Assembly: GCF_010731115.1 (NCBI RefSeq)
Contig: NZ_AP022616.1
Span: 1,674,001 to 1,738,000 of the forward strand
From: Mycolicibacterium phocaicum
GTDB taxonomy: Bacteria; Actinomycetota; Actinomycetes; Mycobacteriales; Mycobacteriaceae
Length of the DNA: 64,000 nucleotides
Direction of reading: 5' to 3'
Made by a program: the position numbers and the translations under genes. The first letter of the stretch is position 1; the number at the start of each line of letters is the position of its first letter. This document shows positions 7,769 to 20,936 of the stretch, one piece after another. The notes under the pieces are model-generated. The model saw nothing but the letters and a program-made list of their open reading frames with translations. It had not been told where the DNA came from and did no database searches.

Positions 7769-9128
7769 GCCCCTCGAGCATCGTGGGCACCAGCTCGGAA
7801 ACAGTCGGGTGGATGTGCACGGTGTGCGTCATGGTCGTGTACGGGGCTTTGGCGGCCATCAGGTCGAGGATGCAGTGCACCACCTCGTCGCCGCCGACAC
7901 CGAGGATGGAGGCGCCGAGAATCTGGTTGGTCTCGGCGTCGACAACGACCTTCATGAAGCCCTGCGTCTCCCCCTTTTCGACCGCCCGGCCGACGCGGGT
8001 CATCGGGCGCTTGCCCACCAACGCTTTTCGCCCCGACGCCCGAACCTGCGCCTCGGTCAACCCGGCCCGCCCGAGCGGCGGATCGATGTACAGCGCATAG
8101 GTGGGGATCCGGTCACTGACCCGCCGCGGTTCGTTGTCGAGCAGGTTGGCCGCCACGATCTCGAAGTCGTTGTACGACGTATGAGTGAACGCCCCCTTGC
8201 CGTTACAGTCGCCCATGGCCCAGATGTGGTCGACGGTGGTCCGCAGCTGATCGTCGACGGTGATGTATCCCCGGGAGTCCGTTGCCACGCCGGCCTTTTC
8301 GAGACCAAGGTCGTCGGTGTTGGGCACGCGCCCGACCGCGACCAGCAGGTGCGAGCCCGGTACAACGGCACTGCCGGTGCTGACCGCCACCCCGTCGCCG
8401 TCTTTGGCTACCCGAATATCGCTGGCACCCAGGTGGATTGTGATGCCCTCACGTTCGAGAATGTCCTTGATGGCGGCGCAGACGTCGTCGTCTTCGCGCG
8501 AGGCAAGTCGCGGCCCGCGTTCGACGACCGTGACCTCGGCGCCGAACCGGCGGAACATCTGCGCGAACTCGAGACCGATGTAGCTGCCGCCGATGATCAC
8601 CAGGTGCTCTGGCACCGTGTCGAGGTCGAGAATGCCGACGTTCGTGAGGTAATCAACGTCGGTCAGACCGGGGATATCCGGGGCCGTCGCACGGCCGCCT
8701 GTGTTGAGGAAAATCTTCTCACCGGTGATCTGTTGGTCACCGACCTGCAGCGTGTGTGGATCGAGGAAGCGTGCGTGCCCGCGTAGCAGCGTGCAGCCTT
8801 TCATGCCTTCCAGCCAGCTCTCGACGCCTTCGCGGTCCTCGGTGACGATCCCGTCCTTGCGGCCCTTGACTTTTGCCATGTCGACGGTGACGTCGCCGGT
8901 TCCGATGCCGTAGTCGGCGCCGCGGCGGGCCAGGTGTGCGGCGTAGGCGCTCGCGACCAAAGTCTTGGTCGGTATACAGCCGTAGTTCACGCAGGTGCCG
9001 CCGACGAGCTTGCGCTCGATGACGGCGACGGTCTGGCCGGCTTCGGTGAGTCGGCCGGCCAAGGGCGGTCCCGCTTGTCCGGCGCCGACGATGATGGCGT
9101 CGAACGCGGTGCTCTCAGACGACGACAT
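7752..9128 (-). CDS. Class I pyridine nucleotide-disulfide oxidoreductase (mercuric-reductase-like)
   Basis: The start is ATG 9128; a GTG at 9143 is also possible. The order of motifs is complete for the family: FAD GAGQAGPPLAGRL, redox disulfide GGTCVNYGCIPTK, NAD(P) domain IIGGSYIGLEFAQMFRRFG, second FAD motif TTVDHIWAMGDCNGKGAFTH, and the dimer-interface active base HTVHIHPTVSELV. It resembles lipoamide dehydrogenase and mercuric reductase but lacks an N-terminal HMA domain and the C-terminal vicinal Cys pair of MerA, so mercury reduction is not supported. Its start overlaps the upstream DUF4126 gene. Confidence 0.85.
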   Translation of the reverse strand: MSSSESTAFDAIIVGAGQAGPPLAGRLTEAGQTVAVIERKLVGGTCVNYGCIPTKTLVASAYAAHLARRGADYGIGTGDVTVDMAKVKGRKDGIVTEDREGVESWLEGMKGCTLLRGHARFLDPHTLQVGDQQITGEKIFLNTGGRATAPDIPGLTDVDYLTNVGILDLDTVPEHLVIIGGSYIGLEFAQMFRRFGAEVTVVERGPRLASREDDDVCAAIKDILEREGITIHLGASDIRVAKDGDGVAVSTGSAVVPGSHLLVAVGRVPNTDDLGLEKAGVATDSRGYITVDDQLRTTVDHIWAMGDCNGKGAFTHTSYNDFEIVAANLLDNEPRRVSDRIPTYALYIDPPLGRAGLTEAQVRASGRKALVGKRPMTRVGRAVEKGETQGFMKVVVDAETNQILGASILGVGGDEVVHCILDLMAAKAPYTTMTHTVHIHPTVSELVPTMLEGLRPLQ

Positions 9129-9618
9129 AGGGACCGATGGCACTCAGCACGACGGCCGCTATGGCGAAGCCACCACCGACCGCGAGGACGTCCTCGGCGA
9201 GCGCCACCGGCAGGTCATGTCCGCCGTTGCGCGCCACCAGGATTCGACGTGCGTGGAAGCCTGCCAGCGTCCCGATGACCGCGCCGATCATGCCGCCACC
9301 CATGCCGATGAACGTATGGTGCCACCCGGCACCGATGACCGCACCGGCGAACGCCCCGGTGAGCAACCGGGCCCCGAACTGCGCCGGCACCGTTCGCGCC
9401 GGCGTCTTGGGCAGCTGATCGGTGATCAACTCGACCACCAACAGGACGGTCAGCACCGTCACCGTGATCCAGTTACCGACCCATTCGGCCCAGGTACCCA
9501 CCAGCGGCAGCCAACCGAGCTTGGCGCCCCAGGCCACCACCGCGGGCGGAGTCAGCGCCCGCAGGCCCGCGACCACACCGATGAGTAAGGCGAACAGCAG
9601 AATCAGTGCTTGTGTCAC
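9115..9618 (-). CDS. DUF4126 family membrane protein
   Basis: The protein has 167 residues and starts at GTG 9618 behind GGAGG. It has several hydrophobic segments (ALILLFALLIGVVAGL; ITVTVLTVLLVVELI; a Gly/Ala-rich AGAVIGAGWHHTFIGMGGG repeat region; AIAAVVLSAIGPYVVV) and the RALTPPAVVAWGA motif I associate with DUF4126. Its function is unknown. The 14-bp overlap with the oxidoreductase downstream implies co-transcription. Confidence 0.75.
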   Translation of the reverse strand: MTQALILLFALLIGVVAGLRALTPPAVVAWGAKLGWLPLVGTWAEWVGNWITVTVLTVLLVVELITDQLPKTPARTVPAQFGARLLTGAFAGAVIGAGWHHTFIGMGGGMIGAVIGTLAGFHARRILVARNGGHDLPVALAEDVLAVGGGFAIAAVVLSAIGPYVVV

Positions 9619-9669
9619 TTGACCTCCGTCAGGTTGCAGACCTTACGGGGACGCTAACACCGGCACGGG

Positions 9670-10539
9670 TCAGAAGCGACAGAACCGGATATCGGACGCC
9701 AGGATCGCCTTGGCCCCGATGGCCGCCAGCTCATCCATGATGGCGTTGACCTGCCGCCGCGGCACCAGGGCACGCACCGCAACCCAGTCGGCGTCAGCCA
9801 GGGGCGCGATGGTCGGCGATTCGAGACCCGGCGTGATGGCCGTTGCCTGCTCCAAAACGCTGCGGGGGCAGTCGTAATCGAGCATCAGGTACTGCTGCCC
9901 GAACACCACACCCTGGATGCGGGCCGCGAGCTGGTCGCGGGCCGGGTCCGGTGCGACATCGGCGCGCTCGATCAGCACCGCCTCCGAATCGCACAGCGAT
10001 TCACCGAAGGCCACCAGGTTGTGCAGCGCCAGAGTGCGGCCGGATCCGACGACGTCGGCGATGGCGTCGGCCACGCCGAGCTGGATCGAGATCTCCACGG
10101 CGCCGTCGAGGCGGATCACGGTGGCTTCGATCCCCTTGTCGGACAGGTCTTTCCGCACCAGGTTCGGGTAGGCGCTGGCGATGCGCTTGCCGGCCAGATC
10201 GGCGACCGTCCAGTCCCGTCCCTTTGGCGCGGCATAGCGGAACGTCGAGGATCCGAAACCCAGGGCCAACCGCTCGCTGACGGGGGCCATCGACTCGGCA
10301 GCGAGGTCGCGACCGGTGATGCCGAAGTCCAGCTGCCCGGACCCCACGTAGATGGCAATGTCCTTGGGCCGCAGGAAAAAGAACTCGACCTTGTTCGCCG
10401 GGTCGACGACCGTCAGATCCTTCGGATCGGTGCGGCGACGGTATCCGGCCTCGGACAGGATGTGGGCGGCCGACTCACTCAGTGCGCCCTTGTTCGGAAC
10501 GGCGACGCGCAGGAGGCCGTTGGACGATGCGCCGGTCAC
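9670..10539 (-). CDS. hisG: ATP phosphoribosyltransferase HisG
   Basis: This is the first step of histidine synthesis, joining ATP and PRPP. The 289-residue protein is the long form with a C-terminal ACT-like regulatory domain ([33 protein letters not shown]) that binds histidine for feedback control. The N-terminus [19 protein letters not shown] and the PRPP-site region [19 protein letters not shown] are typical. The GTG start overlaps the hisE stop (GTGA), as in other mycobacteria, so the two are translationally coupled. Confidence 0.96.
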   Translation of the reverse strand: MTGASSNGLLRVAVPNKGALSESAAHILSEAGYRRRTDPKDLTVVDPANKVEFFFLRPKDIAIYVGSGQLDFGITGRDLAAESMAPVSERLALGFGSSTFRYAAPKGRDWTVADLAGKRIASAYPNLVRKDLSDKGIEATVIRLDGAVEISIQLGVADAIADVVGSGRTLALHNLVAFGESLCDSEAVLIERADVAPDPARDQLAARIQGVVFGQQYLMLDYDCPRSVLEQATAITPGLESPTIAPLADADWVAVRALVPRRQVNAIMDELAAIGAKAILASDIRFCRF

Positions 10540-10817
10540 AGCTTGCCGTACACGTCGTCGAGGGTCAGGCCGCGCTTGATCATCAATACCTGCGTCCAGT
10601 ACAGGAGCTGACTGATCTCGCCCGCCAGCTCGTCATCGCTCTCGTGTTCCGCGGCGATCCACACTTCGCCGGCTTCTTCGATGATCTTCTTGCCCAGATG
10701 ATGCACCCCGGCGTCCAACGCCGCGACGGTGCCGCTGCCGGCCGGCCGGGTCTTCGCTCGCTCACTGAGCTCGGCGAATAGCGCATCGAAGGTCTTCACG
10801 GGCTGCAATTGTTTCAC
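10536..10817 (-). CDS. hisE: Phosphoribosyl-ATP pyrophosphohydrolase HisE
   Basis: This is the second step of histidine synthesis, hydrolysing phosphoribosyl-ATP to phosphoribosyl-AMP. The GTG start at 10817 gives 93 residues, the usual mycobacterial length. The MazG-like helical core carries the metal-binding acidic motif [18 protein letters not shown] and the closing [16 protein letters not shown]. It lies upstream of hisG and overlaps it by 4 bases. Confidence 0.95.
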   Translation of the reverse strand: MKQLQPVKTFDALFAELSERAKTRPAGSGTVAALDAGVHHLGKKIIEEAGEVWIAAEHESDDELAGEISQLLYWTQVLMIKRGLTLDDVYGKL

Positions 10818-10960
10818 GCTGGGCACACGGGCCGTGCACGTGGCCGCCTCGGGTCGCATGCCGAGGTCATAGCCACCTTCGAAAAAACTTTGGTCACTTT
10901 GATTGCGCTGGTCACGGTAGGTGACTTGCTGCTCATCGGTCACAGCGACTTGTCGGTGGT

Positions 10961-10976
10961 TCGAACTATTGTTCGA
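10961..10976. promoter_or_regulatory. LexA (SOS) box
   Basis: TCGAACTATTGTTCGA matches the mycobacterial SOS consensus TCGAAC-N4-GTTCGA with perfect arms. It ends 2 bp before the ATG of the 13E12/HNH gene, so LexA bound here would block that gene directly. Several 13E12-family genes in M. tuberculosis are known to carry LexA sites. Confidence 0.93.
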
Positions 10977-10978
10977 AT

Positions 10979-12382
10979 ATGGCCACCGACCGCACCACCA
11001 TCCGCACCGCCTACGCGGCACTGGCGGATGCCCTCGCGGCGGTCAACAGCCTCGACTACACCCGACTACCCATCGAGGTCCTGCTCGAGCTGCAATCCCA
11101 GCGCGAAACCCTCAAATGCGCCGCCGAAGCCACCGATCACCAGATCCTCGCCGCCGCCCAAACCCAAGCCACCGCCAAAGACATCGGCGCCAAGGATTGG
11201 CCCGAGGTGCTGCATGTGCGGTTGCGGATCAGCCGCGAAGAAGCCCGCCGCCGGGTCCGCGACACAGATAATTTGGGCCCGCGCTCGGCCATCACCGGCG
11301 AACCGTTGGGCCCGGTGTGGGAGCTGGTGGCCGCCGCGCTGGCCGAAGGTGCGATCAACAGTGAGCACGTGCAGGTCATCACCTGGTTTTTCCAGAAGCT
11401 GCCGCTGTGGGCGGCCGACCCGGTCACTCTCGCCCAGTGCGAGACCGACCTGGTGGCCGACGCCCGGGTCAAGACGCCCGAGGACCTCCGCAAAGTCGCA
11501 GCGGACCTGTTGTACCGGCTGGATCAGGACGGCCCCGAACCCGACGACGATGAGCCCGACCCCAAGCGTTCGTTCGTGATGGGTAAGCAGCGGCCCGACG
11601 GCCGCACCGACGTCACCGCCCAACTCGATCCGGAAGGGCGGGCCTACTGGCAGGTGCTGTTCGACAAGTACGCCGCCCCCGGTATGTGCAACCCCGCCGA
11701 CGAGGTGCCGTGCCTGTCGGGGACACCCACCCAAGAACAAATCGATGCGGACACCCGCACCCTGGCCCAACGCCAATACGACGCGTTCAAAATGGTCGGG
11801 CGAATGATGCTGGCCTCATCCAGCGGGGTGCACAACGGGTTCCCCGTCGGGGTAGTCGCCACCTGCACCGTCACCGACCTGGAAAAACGTGCCGGGGTCG
11901 CTGTGACGCACACCGGGACGAAGCTGCCGGTGAAGGATTTGGTGCGGATGGCCGCACAAGGGTCGGACAACTACCTCGCGGTGTTCGATGACCACACCGG
12001 CCAACCGCTCTATTTGGGTCGGGCGGCGCGCACCGCCAGCACCGCACAACGGCTGGCCCTGTTCGCCCGGGACCTGGGCTGCACCCGACCCAACTGCACC
12101 GCCCCCGCATCCCGCTCCCAGGCCCATCACGTCAACACCAACTGGCGTGATGACGGCCTGACCGACATCACCAACCTCACCCTGGCCTGCGGACCCGACA
12201 ACCGGCTGGTCGACACCGGCGGCTGGACCACCACCATGGGCCCCGACGGCCGCACCCACTGGACCCCACCACCCCTCTTAGACGTCGGCCAACCAAGGAC
12301 GAATCAGTACCACCGCCCGACGCTGTACCCCACAGAGCGCGGAGACACCGGCAATGATGAAAGTGACAGTCCCGCAAGGTGA
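10979..12382 (+). CDS. 13E12-repeat/DUF222 protein with HNH endonuclease domain
   Basis: The protein has 467 residues. An N-terminal DUF222 helical region ([21 protein letters not shown]...) covers about the first 300 residues. A C-terminal HNH nuclease domain carries [23 protein letters not shown], then [18 protein letters not shown], with zinc-type Cys pairs and the HH of the active site. The LexA box at 10961-10976 almost touches the start codon and no ribosome site is seen, so the transcript may be leaderless. The role of 13E12 proteins is not established; damage induction plus an HNH nuclease suggests DNA processing or mobility. Confidence 0.9.
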   Translation: MATDRTTIRTAYAALADALAAVNSLDYTRLPIEVLLELQSQRETLKCAAEATDHQILAAAQTQATAKDIGAKDWPEVLHVRLRISREEARRRVRDTDNLGPRSAITGEPLGPVWELVAAALAEGAINSEHVQVITWFFQKLPLWAADPVTLAQCETDLVADARVKTPEDLRKVAADLLYRLDQDGPEPDDDEPDPKRSFVMGKQRPDGRTDVTAQLDPEGRAYWQVLFDKYAAPGMCNPADEVPCLSGTPTQEQIDADTRTLAQRQYDAFKMVGRMMLASSSGVHNGFPVGVVATCTVTDLEKRAGVAVTHTGTKLPVKDLVRMAAQGSDNYLAVFDDHTGQPLYLGRAARTASTAQRLALFARDLGCTRPNCTAPASRSQAHHVNTNWRDDGLTDITNLTLACGPDNRLVDTGGWTTTMGPDGRTHWTPPPLLDVGQPRTNQYHRPTLYPTERGDTGNDESDSPAR

Positions 12383-12612
12383 TACGGCGCCATCGGCGCC
12401 GGAAGGCCACGCCGCCCAACCACGGCGGCGGTACCGCACGCGCTGCGGCACCCACGCGGCAATACGGGCCGCATCGATTCACAGCGCCCGCGCGATGCAA
12501 CGTGCCACAACGAGCAATGCGCCACCGCGAATGCCGCCGATGCCGATGCCGATGCCTACGCCGAGCCCGCGCCTGCGCCCGAGCCCGCGCCTGCGCCGAA
12601 ACTCAACCGAGC

Positions 12613-13602
12613 CTAGGAGTTGCCCTTGTCACCGCGAACCGGCCGGGTGCCGTGGCCCAGCTTTGAGCTACGCGACGGCGATGCCCCCGCCTTGCCGTCG
12701 CCCTTCGGCGGGCCTGCCTGCGATCCAGCATCCTTGCCGCCGGCATTCCGATCCTGGGGCTGCCCGGCAGCCGTCACCGGGCCGTGCTGCACCGACCGCC
12801 GCCCCGTCGGCTTGAACTGCCCCACCAACTCATCGTCGGTCGTATCCGAAGTCGTCACCGCGCCCTTCGATGTCCGCAACGTCGGTGACACGCGCCCGTT
12901 GTGTGTCGCCTTGCGAGATGGCGTCACCGGGTCGGAGACGGTCGCTGTGGGTGCGGCAGGCGCGACAGGCCCGGTCGACACGGCCGCCGTCGGCATGGGC
13001 GTCGCGGAGACCGGTGCCGGCACCGCCGCGAACGGCAGCAAGTTGAGTATCGGAGCAGCGATGGAGTTGAAAATCGTGAGCGGCACACCCACGACCAATC
13101 CGTACAGGATGATGCCCAAGAACACGAACGGGCCGAAGACGGCAGCGAGCTCAGGCGTACTGACCAATGGCTGGGCCAACGTCAAGAAGGCCGTGGACAG
13201 CGCCGACACGATCGCCTGCTCGATGACGGCGACGGCCCCCGCCGGCTGCGGGGCGGGTAGTGCTGTCGCCGCCAGAGGCATTGGCGCCGTGACGGATCCA
13301 GCCGTCGGCATCGTCGCGGCTGCACTGGCACCGGAGCTGCCGCCGCCCACCACGCGCACCGCGGCCGCCACCAAATCGGCGTGGGTGTCGACGAACTGGT
13401 CCAGCGCGGCCCAGTGCGCCGACATCGACGTATTCACAGCCGCAACCCGGACGGCGCCGGCGTCGAACATGGCACCACGCACCGGCGGGGCCGCGCCCAC
13501 AAAGCCGAGCACCACGATTGCTGCGGTGGCGACCGCGACACCGACGTTCAGACGAGCCACACCGTTCAGACGAGCCACACAACGAGAGCCGGCGTTGACC
13601 AT
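12613..13602 (-). CDS. Exported Ala/Pro-rich protein, unknown function
   Basis: I do not recognise a family. ATG 13602 follows AAGGGG with good spacing. The N-terminus is a signal-like hydrophobic stretch (LNVGVAVATAAIVVLGFVGAAPPVRGA). A second strong hydrophobic segment lies mid-protein (ELAAVFGPFVFLGIILYGLVVGVPLTIF), and the C-terminal third is a low-complexity, basic, Ser/Pro/Gly-rich tail ending in RPVRGDKGNS. It is probably anchored at the membrane with a disordered tail. An 18-bp tandem repeat falls in its N-terminal codons. Confidence 0.6.
   Translation of the reverse strand: MVNAGSRCVARLNGVARLNVGVAVATAAIVVLGFVGAAPPVRGAMFDAGAVRVAAVNTSMSAHWAALDQFVDTHADLVAAAVRVVGGGSSGASAAATMPTAGSVTAPMPLAATALPAPQPAGAVAVIEQAIVSALSTAFLTLAQPLVSTPELAAVFGPFVFLGIILYGLVVGVPLTIFNSIAAPILNLLPFAAVPAPVSATPMPTAAVSTGPVAPAAPTATVSDPVTPSRKATHNGRVSPTLRTSKGAVTTSDTTDDELVGQFKPTGRRSVQHGPVTAAGQPQDRNAGGKDAGSQAGPPKGDGKAGASPSRSSKLGHGTRPVRGDKGNS
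13546..13581. repeat. Two tandem 18-bp copies inside a coding sequence
   Basis: GTTCAGACGAGCCACACC occurs twice in a row, with one final-base difference. It adds six residues (VARLNG repeated as VARLN) just before the hydrophobic segment of the exported protein. The repeat is in frame and could vary in copy number between strains. Confidence 0.85.
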
Positions 13603-13730
13603 TGCGCACCCCTTCCATGAAGGAGCGCCAGAACCACGGCAGCACCAACGCTCACCGCCGACAATTATCGCGCACGTCAATACGGATGGGCATCAGCCGT
13701 CTGACGGAGATTCCGGGGCGCGCGGGCTGA

Positions 13731-13763
13731 ATTCAGTCAGTCACTGCATTCAGCCAGTCACTG
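13731..13763. repeat. Two 16-bp direct repeats in the intergenic gap
   Basis: ATTCAGTCAGTCACTG and ATTCAGCCAGTCACTG differ by one base and are adjacent, separated by a single C. They lie between the sugar porter stop and the exported-protein start, about 130 bp upstream of the latter, so they could be paired regulator half-sites. No regulator is evident. Confidence 0.6.
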
Positions 13764-13799
13764 AATCAGCCGGTCATGGCAGCCAGGCAACCAGCGGCC

Positions 13800-15254
13800 T
13801 CACTTTGCCAGCAGCTCGGCGTGCATGTCCTCGAGCGCAACACCTTTGGTCTCGCGAACCCACTTGGCGACGAACACCAGCGACAGGAACGCGCACAGCG
13901 CGTAGAAGCCGTATGCGACGCCGAGCATGCTGCGCAGTTCGGGGAAGGTGACGGTGATGGCCCAGTTGGCGACCCATTGGCCGGCCGCGGCCAGACCGAG
14001 CGCCGCGGCTCGGATGCGGTTGGGAAACATCTCCCCCAGCAGCACCCACACCACCGGCCCCCACGACATGCCGAACGCCACCACGAACAGGTTGGCGGCG
14101 ACGAGGGCGACGGGCCCCTCCACGCCGCTGAGTTGCGGCACCCCGTTCACCTGCGGGGCGGTACCGAAGATGACCGCCATGGTGGCCAGCGTCAGCGTCA
14201 TGCCGGCCGAGCCGATGAGCAGCAGCGGCTTGCGGCCGATCTTGTCGATCAGCATGATGGCGACCACGGTCGTCAGGATGTTTACCACCGAGGTGATGAC
14301 GGTGATGAGGAACGACGAGCTCTCGTCGAAACCGACGGCCTCCCACAGCACGTTCGAGTAGTAGAAGATCACGTTGATACCGACGAACTGCTGGAACACC
14401 GACAGCGCCAGACCGACCCAGACGATGCCGTAGAGGCTCAACGGTCCGCCGCCGGGCCGGCACATGTCGCGCCAGGTGGGCTTCTGTTCGGACTCGAGCG
14501 TCTGCTGGATGCGACCGATCGTGATCTCCAGGTTCTTCTCCCCGAGCAACGTGGTGAGCACCTTGCGGGCTTCCGGAATTCGGTGCGTGGCAACGAGATA
14601 CCGGGGCGACTCGGGAATGGTGAAGGCCAGCAGGCCGTACACGATGGCCGGGATGGCCATCAGGATGAACATCCAGCGCCACGCCTCCTGCCCCAGCCAC
14701 AGCATGTTGCTCGCTCCACCGGCCAGATGCGCGAGGAGTGCGTCGACTGCCAACGACAGGAAGATACCGCTGACGATGGCCAGCTGCTGTAGCGATCCGA
14801 GTCGCCCGCGGATGCTCGCCGGTGACGTTTCGGCGATATAGGCCGGAGCGATCACCGACGCGATGCCCACGCCGAGCCCCCCGACAACCCGGAATGCCAC
14901 CAGCACCCAGATGTTCCAGGCCAGCCCGGCCCCGATGGCGCTGATCAGGAACAGCAGCGCGGCCAGCTTCATGACGGAGAGACGGCCGACGCGGTCGGCC
15001 AGCCGCCCGGCCGTCATGGCGCCGACGGCCGCACCGAGCAGCGCCGAGGCAACGGCGATGCCCAGCGACTGATCGTCGATCGCGAAGTGCATCTGGATCG
15101 ACTTCACCGCGCCGTTGATGACAGCGCTGTCATAGCCGAACAGCAGACCGCCGAGAGCCGCCACCGACGCTATGCGCACCGCACTACGACCGGAGTCGAA
15201 CTCCTCGTCGGCGAAGATCGCCGTTGTGTCGTCACCGATCGGGCCATGGGACAT
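13800..15254 (-). CDS. MFS sugar porter family transporter
   Basis: The protein has 484 residues and about 12 membrane segments. It carries the sugar porter signatures: GLLFGYDSAVINGA in segment 1, GRLADRVGRLSVM between segments 2 and 3, AYIAETSPASIRGRLGSLQQLAI, PESPRYLVA after segment 6, QQFVGINVIFYYS in segment 7, and DKIGRKPLLLIGS. These resemble proton-coupled hexose or myo-inositol importers. The long central cytoplasmic loop lies between the halves. It stands alone, with the HAD phosphatase upstream ending 80 bp away. Confidence 0.9.
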   Translation of the reverse strand: MSHGPIGDDTTAIFADEEFDSGRSAVRIASVAALGGLLFGYDSAVINGAVKSIQMHFAIDDQSLGIAVASALLGAAVGAMTAGRLADRVGRLSVMKLAALLFLISAIGAGLAWNIWVLVAFRVVGGLGVGIASVIAPAYIAETSPASIRGRLGSLQQLAIVSGIFLSLAVDALLAHLAGGASNMLWLGQEAWRWMFILMAIPAIVYGLLAFTIPESPRYLVATHRIPEARKVLTTLLGEKNLEITIGRIQQTLESEQKPTWRDMCRPGGGPLSLYGIVWVGLALSVFQQFVGINVIFYYSNVLWEAVGFDESSSFLITVITSVVNILTTVVAIMLIDKIGRKPLLLIGSAGMTLTLATMAVIFGTAPQVNGVPQLSGVEGPVALVAANLFVVAFGMSWGPVVWVLLGEMFPNRIRAAALGLAAAGQWVANWAITVTFPELRSMLGVAYGFYALCAFLSLVFVAKWVRETKGVALEDMHAELLAK

Positions 15255-15332
15255 CGGACGTCCTTTCGCAGCGCTGCGTGGGGTGCGTCAACAATCGCAC
15301 AACAGGACCCGCTGCAGGACCAGAACTCGCGG

Positions 15333-15998
15333 CTACGAACACATTTCGGTGTAGATGTCACGAAGGTCGGCGACCCCGAGCCCGGCCAGCGATTCGATGT
15401 GCCGGCGGCGTGGTCCGTCGGGCACCGCGACGTCGTTGGGCACCACCAGCACGACGCAGCCCGCGGCGTCCGCCGACTGCGCGCCGGTCACCGAATCCTC
15501 GATCGCCAGGCAGTCCTCCGCCGCAACCCCCAGCAGTTCGGCGGCCCGCAGGTACGGAGCCGGATGAGGCTTCCCGTCGGGCACCTCGTCACCGCAGACG
15601 GTGACCGTGAAGTAGTGACTACCAATGGTTTTCAGCGCCTGCTCGGTCAAGGTACGCCGAGTATTGGTCACCAGCGCCAGCGGAATCTCGCTGGCGGCCA
15701 AGGTTTCCAGCAACTCCTGCGCGCCCGGACGCCAGGGCAGTCCCTGCTCGAAGAGCTCACCGGTGTAGACGTGGAGCCAGTCGGCGGACTCGGCCATGGA
15801 CTCCGGAGTCGGGTCCAGGCCGAGGTCGTCGTAGACGATCCGCATCACGTTCTCCGCCGAGCCGCCGACCGTCGTCTCCCGCACGGCATCGGTAAGCACG
15901 CCGCCCTTCTGGGCATAGAAGGCGTGCATCGCGACGTCCCAGAGCTTTTCGGAGTCGACGAGCGTGCCGTCCATGTCGAACAACACGGCCTTGAACAA
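15333..15998 (-). CDS. HAD-superfamily phosphatase (beta-phosphoglucomutase-like subgroup)
   Basis: The 221-residue protein opens with the catalytic DMDGTLVDSE motif; motif II is LVTNTRRTL, the Lys is in GKPHPAPY, and motif IV is CLAIEDSVTGAQSA. A four-helix cap lies between motifs I and II, typical of phosphoglycolate or sugar-phosphate phosphatases. The start is TTG 15998, placed 6 bases after a GGAGG that lies within the last metH codons, with one base between the metH stop and this start. It is therefore translated from the metH transcript. The substrate is unknown. Confidence 0.85.
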   Translation of the reverse strand: MFKAVLFDMDGTLVDSEKLWDVAMHAFYAQKGGVLTDAVRETTVGGSAENVMRIVYDDLGLDPTPESMAESADWLHVYTGELFEQGLPWRPGAQELLETLAASEIPLALVTNTRRTLTEQALKTIGSHYFTVTVCGDEVPDGKPHPAPYLRAAELLGVAAEDCLAIEDSVTGAQSADAAGCVVLVVPNDVAVPDGPRRRHIESLAGLGVADLRDIYTEMCS

Positions 15999-15999
15999 A

Positions 16000-19749
<3,750 letters not shown>

Positions 19750-19936
19750 ATGCGTTCCTTCCATTGCGGAAGGCGTCCTTAACTCTGCCGAGCGTGGCGG
19801 ACACCGGAAAACCCGGATCCGTTGCAACGCCTCTCGACGCCAAAGAGTCTACGTCGTCAGCTGACAGACGTTCGGACGCCCACGTTGGACAGTCGTTTGT
19901 CCAGTGCAGTCACCTCACCATGGTAGGTGGAGGAAC

Positions 19937-19948
19937 CAAACCGGTTTG
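19937..19948. promoter_or_regulatory. 12-bp palindrome between metH and the PAC2 gene
   Basis: CAAACCGGTTTG is a perfect palindrome in the divergent gap. A second dyad, TGGACA-N6-TGTCCA, lies at 19886-19903. Either could be an operator shared by the two divergent promoters. This is inferred from symmetry and position only. Confidence 0.35.
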
Positions 19949-20008
19949 CCGGCCCGACCCGCCCGGGGGTAGCGCTCGCGGGCGCCGAGAAGGGCTTACG
20001 CTGGCGTT

Positions 20009-20887
20009 GTGAGCCCGTCCGACCGGCCCCTGCCCCAGGGACTTGACCTGCCCGAACTGCACGATGCCGTCGTCGTCGCGGCGTTCGAGGGATGGAATGA
20101 CGCCGGAGACGCCGCCAGTGACGCCCTCGAGCACCTCGATGCCATGTGGGAGGCCCGCAACCTCGTCGAGATCGACGACGAGAGCTACTACGACTACCAG
20201 GTGAATCGCCCCGTCATCCGCCAGGTCGACGGCGTCACGCGCGAACTGGTGTGGCCGTCGATGAGCATCTCCCACTGCCGCCCGCCGGGTTCGGACCGCG
20301 ATGTGGTGTTGATGCACGGCGTCGAACCGAATATGCGCTGGCGCACGTTCTGCGCCGAGCTGCTGGCGATCCTGGACAAACTCAACGTGCAGACCGTCGT
20401 CATCCTGGGTGCGCTGCTCGCCGACACCCCGCACACCCGCCCGGTGCCGGTGTCCGGCGCGGCGTACTCGGCCGACTCGGCCAAATTCTTCGGGCTCGAG
20501 GAGACCCGGTACGAGGGGCCGACCGGTATCGCAGGCGTCTTCCAGGACGCCTGCGTGCAGGCGGGCATCCCGGCCGTGACGTTCTGGGCGGCGGTACCGC
20601 ACTACGTGTCGCAACCCCCGTGTCCGAAGGCCACCGTCGCACTGCTGCGGCGCGTCGAGGACGCCCTGGACGTCGAGGTGCCGCTCGGCGACCTGCCGGC
20701 GCAGGCCGAGGAGTGGGAGCAGTCGGTGACCGAGATGACCGCCGACGACGAGGAGATCGCCGAATACGTGCAGTCCCTCGAGGAACGCGGCGACGCCGAG
20801 GTCGACATGAACGAGGCGCTCGGCAAGATCGACGGCGACGCGCTGGCCGCCGAGTTCGAGCGGTACCTCAAGCGCCGCGGCAGGTAG
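20009..20887 (+). CDS. PAC2 family protein (Rv2125 type)
   Basis: The 292-residue protein has the PAC2 pattern of proteasome-assembly-chaperone-like folds: VVAAFEGWNDAGDAASDALEHL at the N-terminus, VVLMHGVEPNMRWRTFCAELL, and VVILGALLADTPHTRPVPVSG. The actinobacterial family is structurally known, but its function is not settled. A TTACGCT element 6 bp before the GTG start suggests a leaderless transcript. The gene is divergent from metH, as in M. tuberculosis, and it ends in a short tandem repeat. Confidence 0.88.
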   Translation: MSPSDRPLPQGLDLPELHDAVVVAAFEGWNDAGDAASDALEHLDAMWEARNLVEIDDESYYDYQVNRPVIRQVDGVTRELVWPSMSISHCRPPGSDRDVVLMHGVEPNMRWRTFCAELLAILDKLNVQTVVILGALLADTPHTRPVPVSGAAYSADSAKFFGLEETRYEGPTGIAGVFQDACVQAGIPAVTFWAAVPHYVSQPPCPKATVALLRRVEDALDVEVPLGDLPAQAEEWEQSVTEMTADDEEIAEYVQSLEERGDAEVDMNEALGKIDGDALAAEFERYLKRRGR

Positions 20888-20936
20888 TTCTTTTCCCGCA
20901 GTAGTTCTTTTTCCGCAGGTAGTTCGTCTCCCGCGA
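20885..20936. repeat. Three tandem 17-18-bp units at the end of the PAC2 gene
   Basis: Copies of TAGTTCTTTTCCCGCAG start at 20885, 20902 and 20920, with a few substitutions in the third. The first copy contains the PAC2 stop codon TAG. The array runs directly into the palindromic element at 20931-21061. Confidence 0.8.

Noticed and set aside
7752..9128. Mercuric reductase MerA for the merB operon
   Set aside because: It lacks the HMA domain and C-terminal Cys pair of MerA and is 50 kb from merB. It is a generic disulfide oxidoreductase.
12354..12815. Plus-strand Pro/Met/Arg-rich frame with PMPMP and PSPRLR runs
   Set aside because: It covers the end of the 13E12 gene and runs antisense into the exported-protein gene. 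The runs reflect GC-rich simple sequence, not a protein family.
13800..15254. CRISPR arrays or phage genes in the accessory regions
   Set aside because: No regularly spaced direct repeats with unique spacers, and no phage structural genes, were seen anywhere in the window.
19750..20008. Cobalamin or SAM riboswitch before metH
   Set aside because: I could not find the conserved B12-box or a matching stem set by eye. A covariance-model scan would be needed; a hit would change this view.
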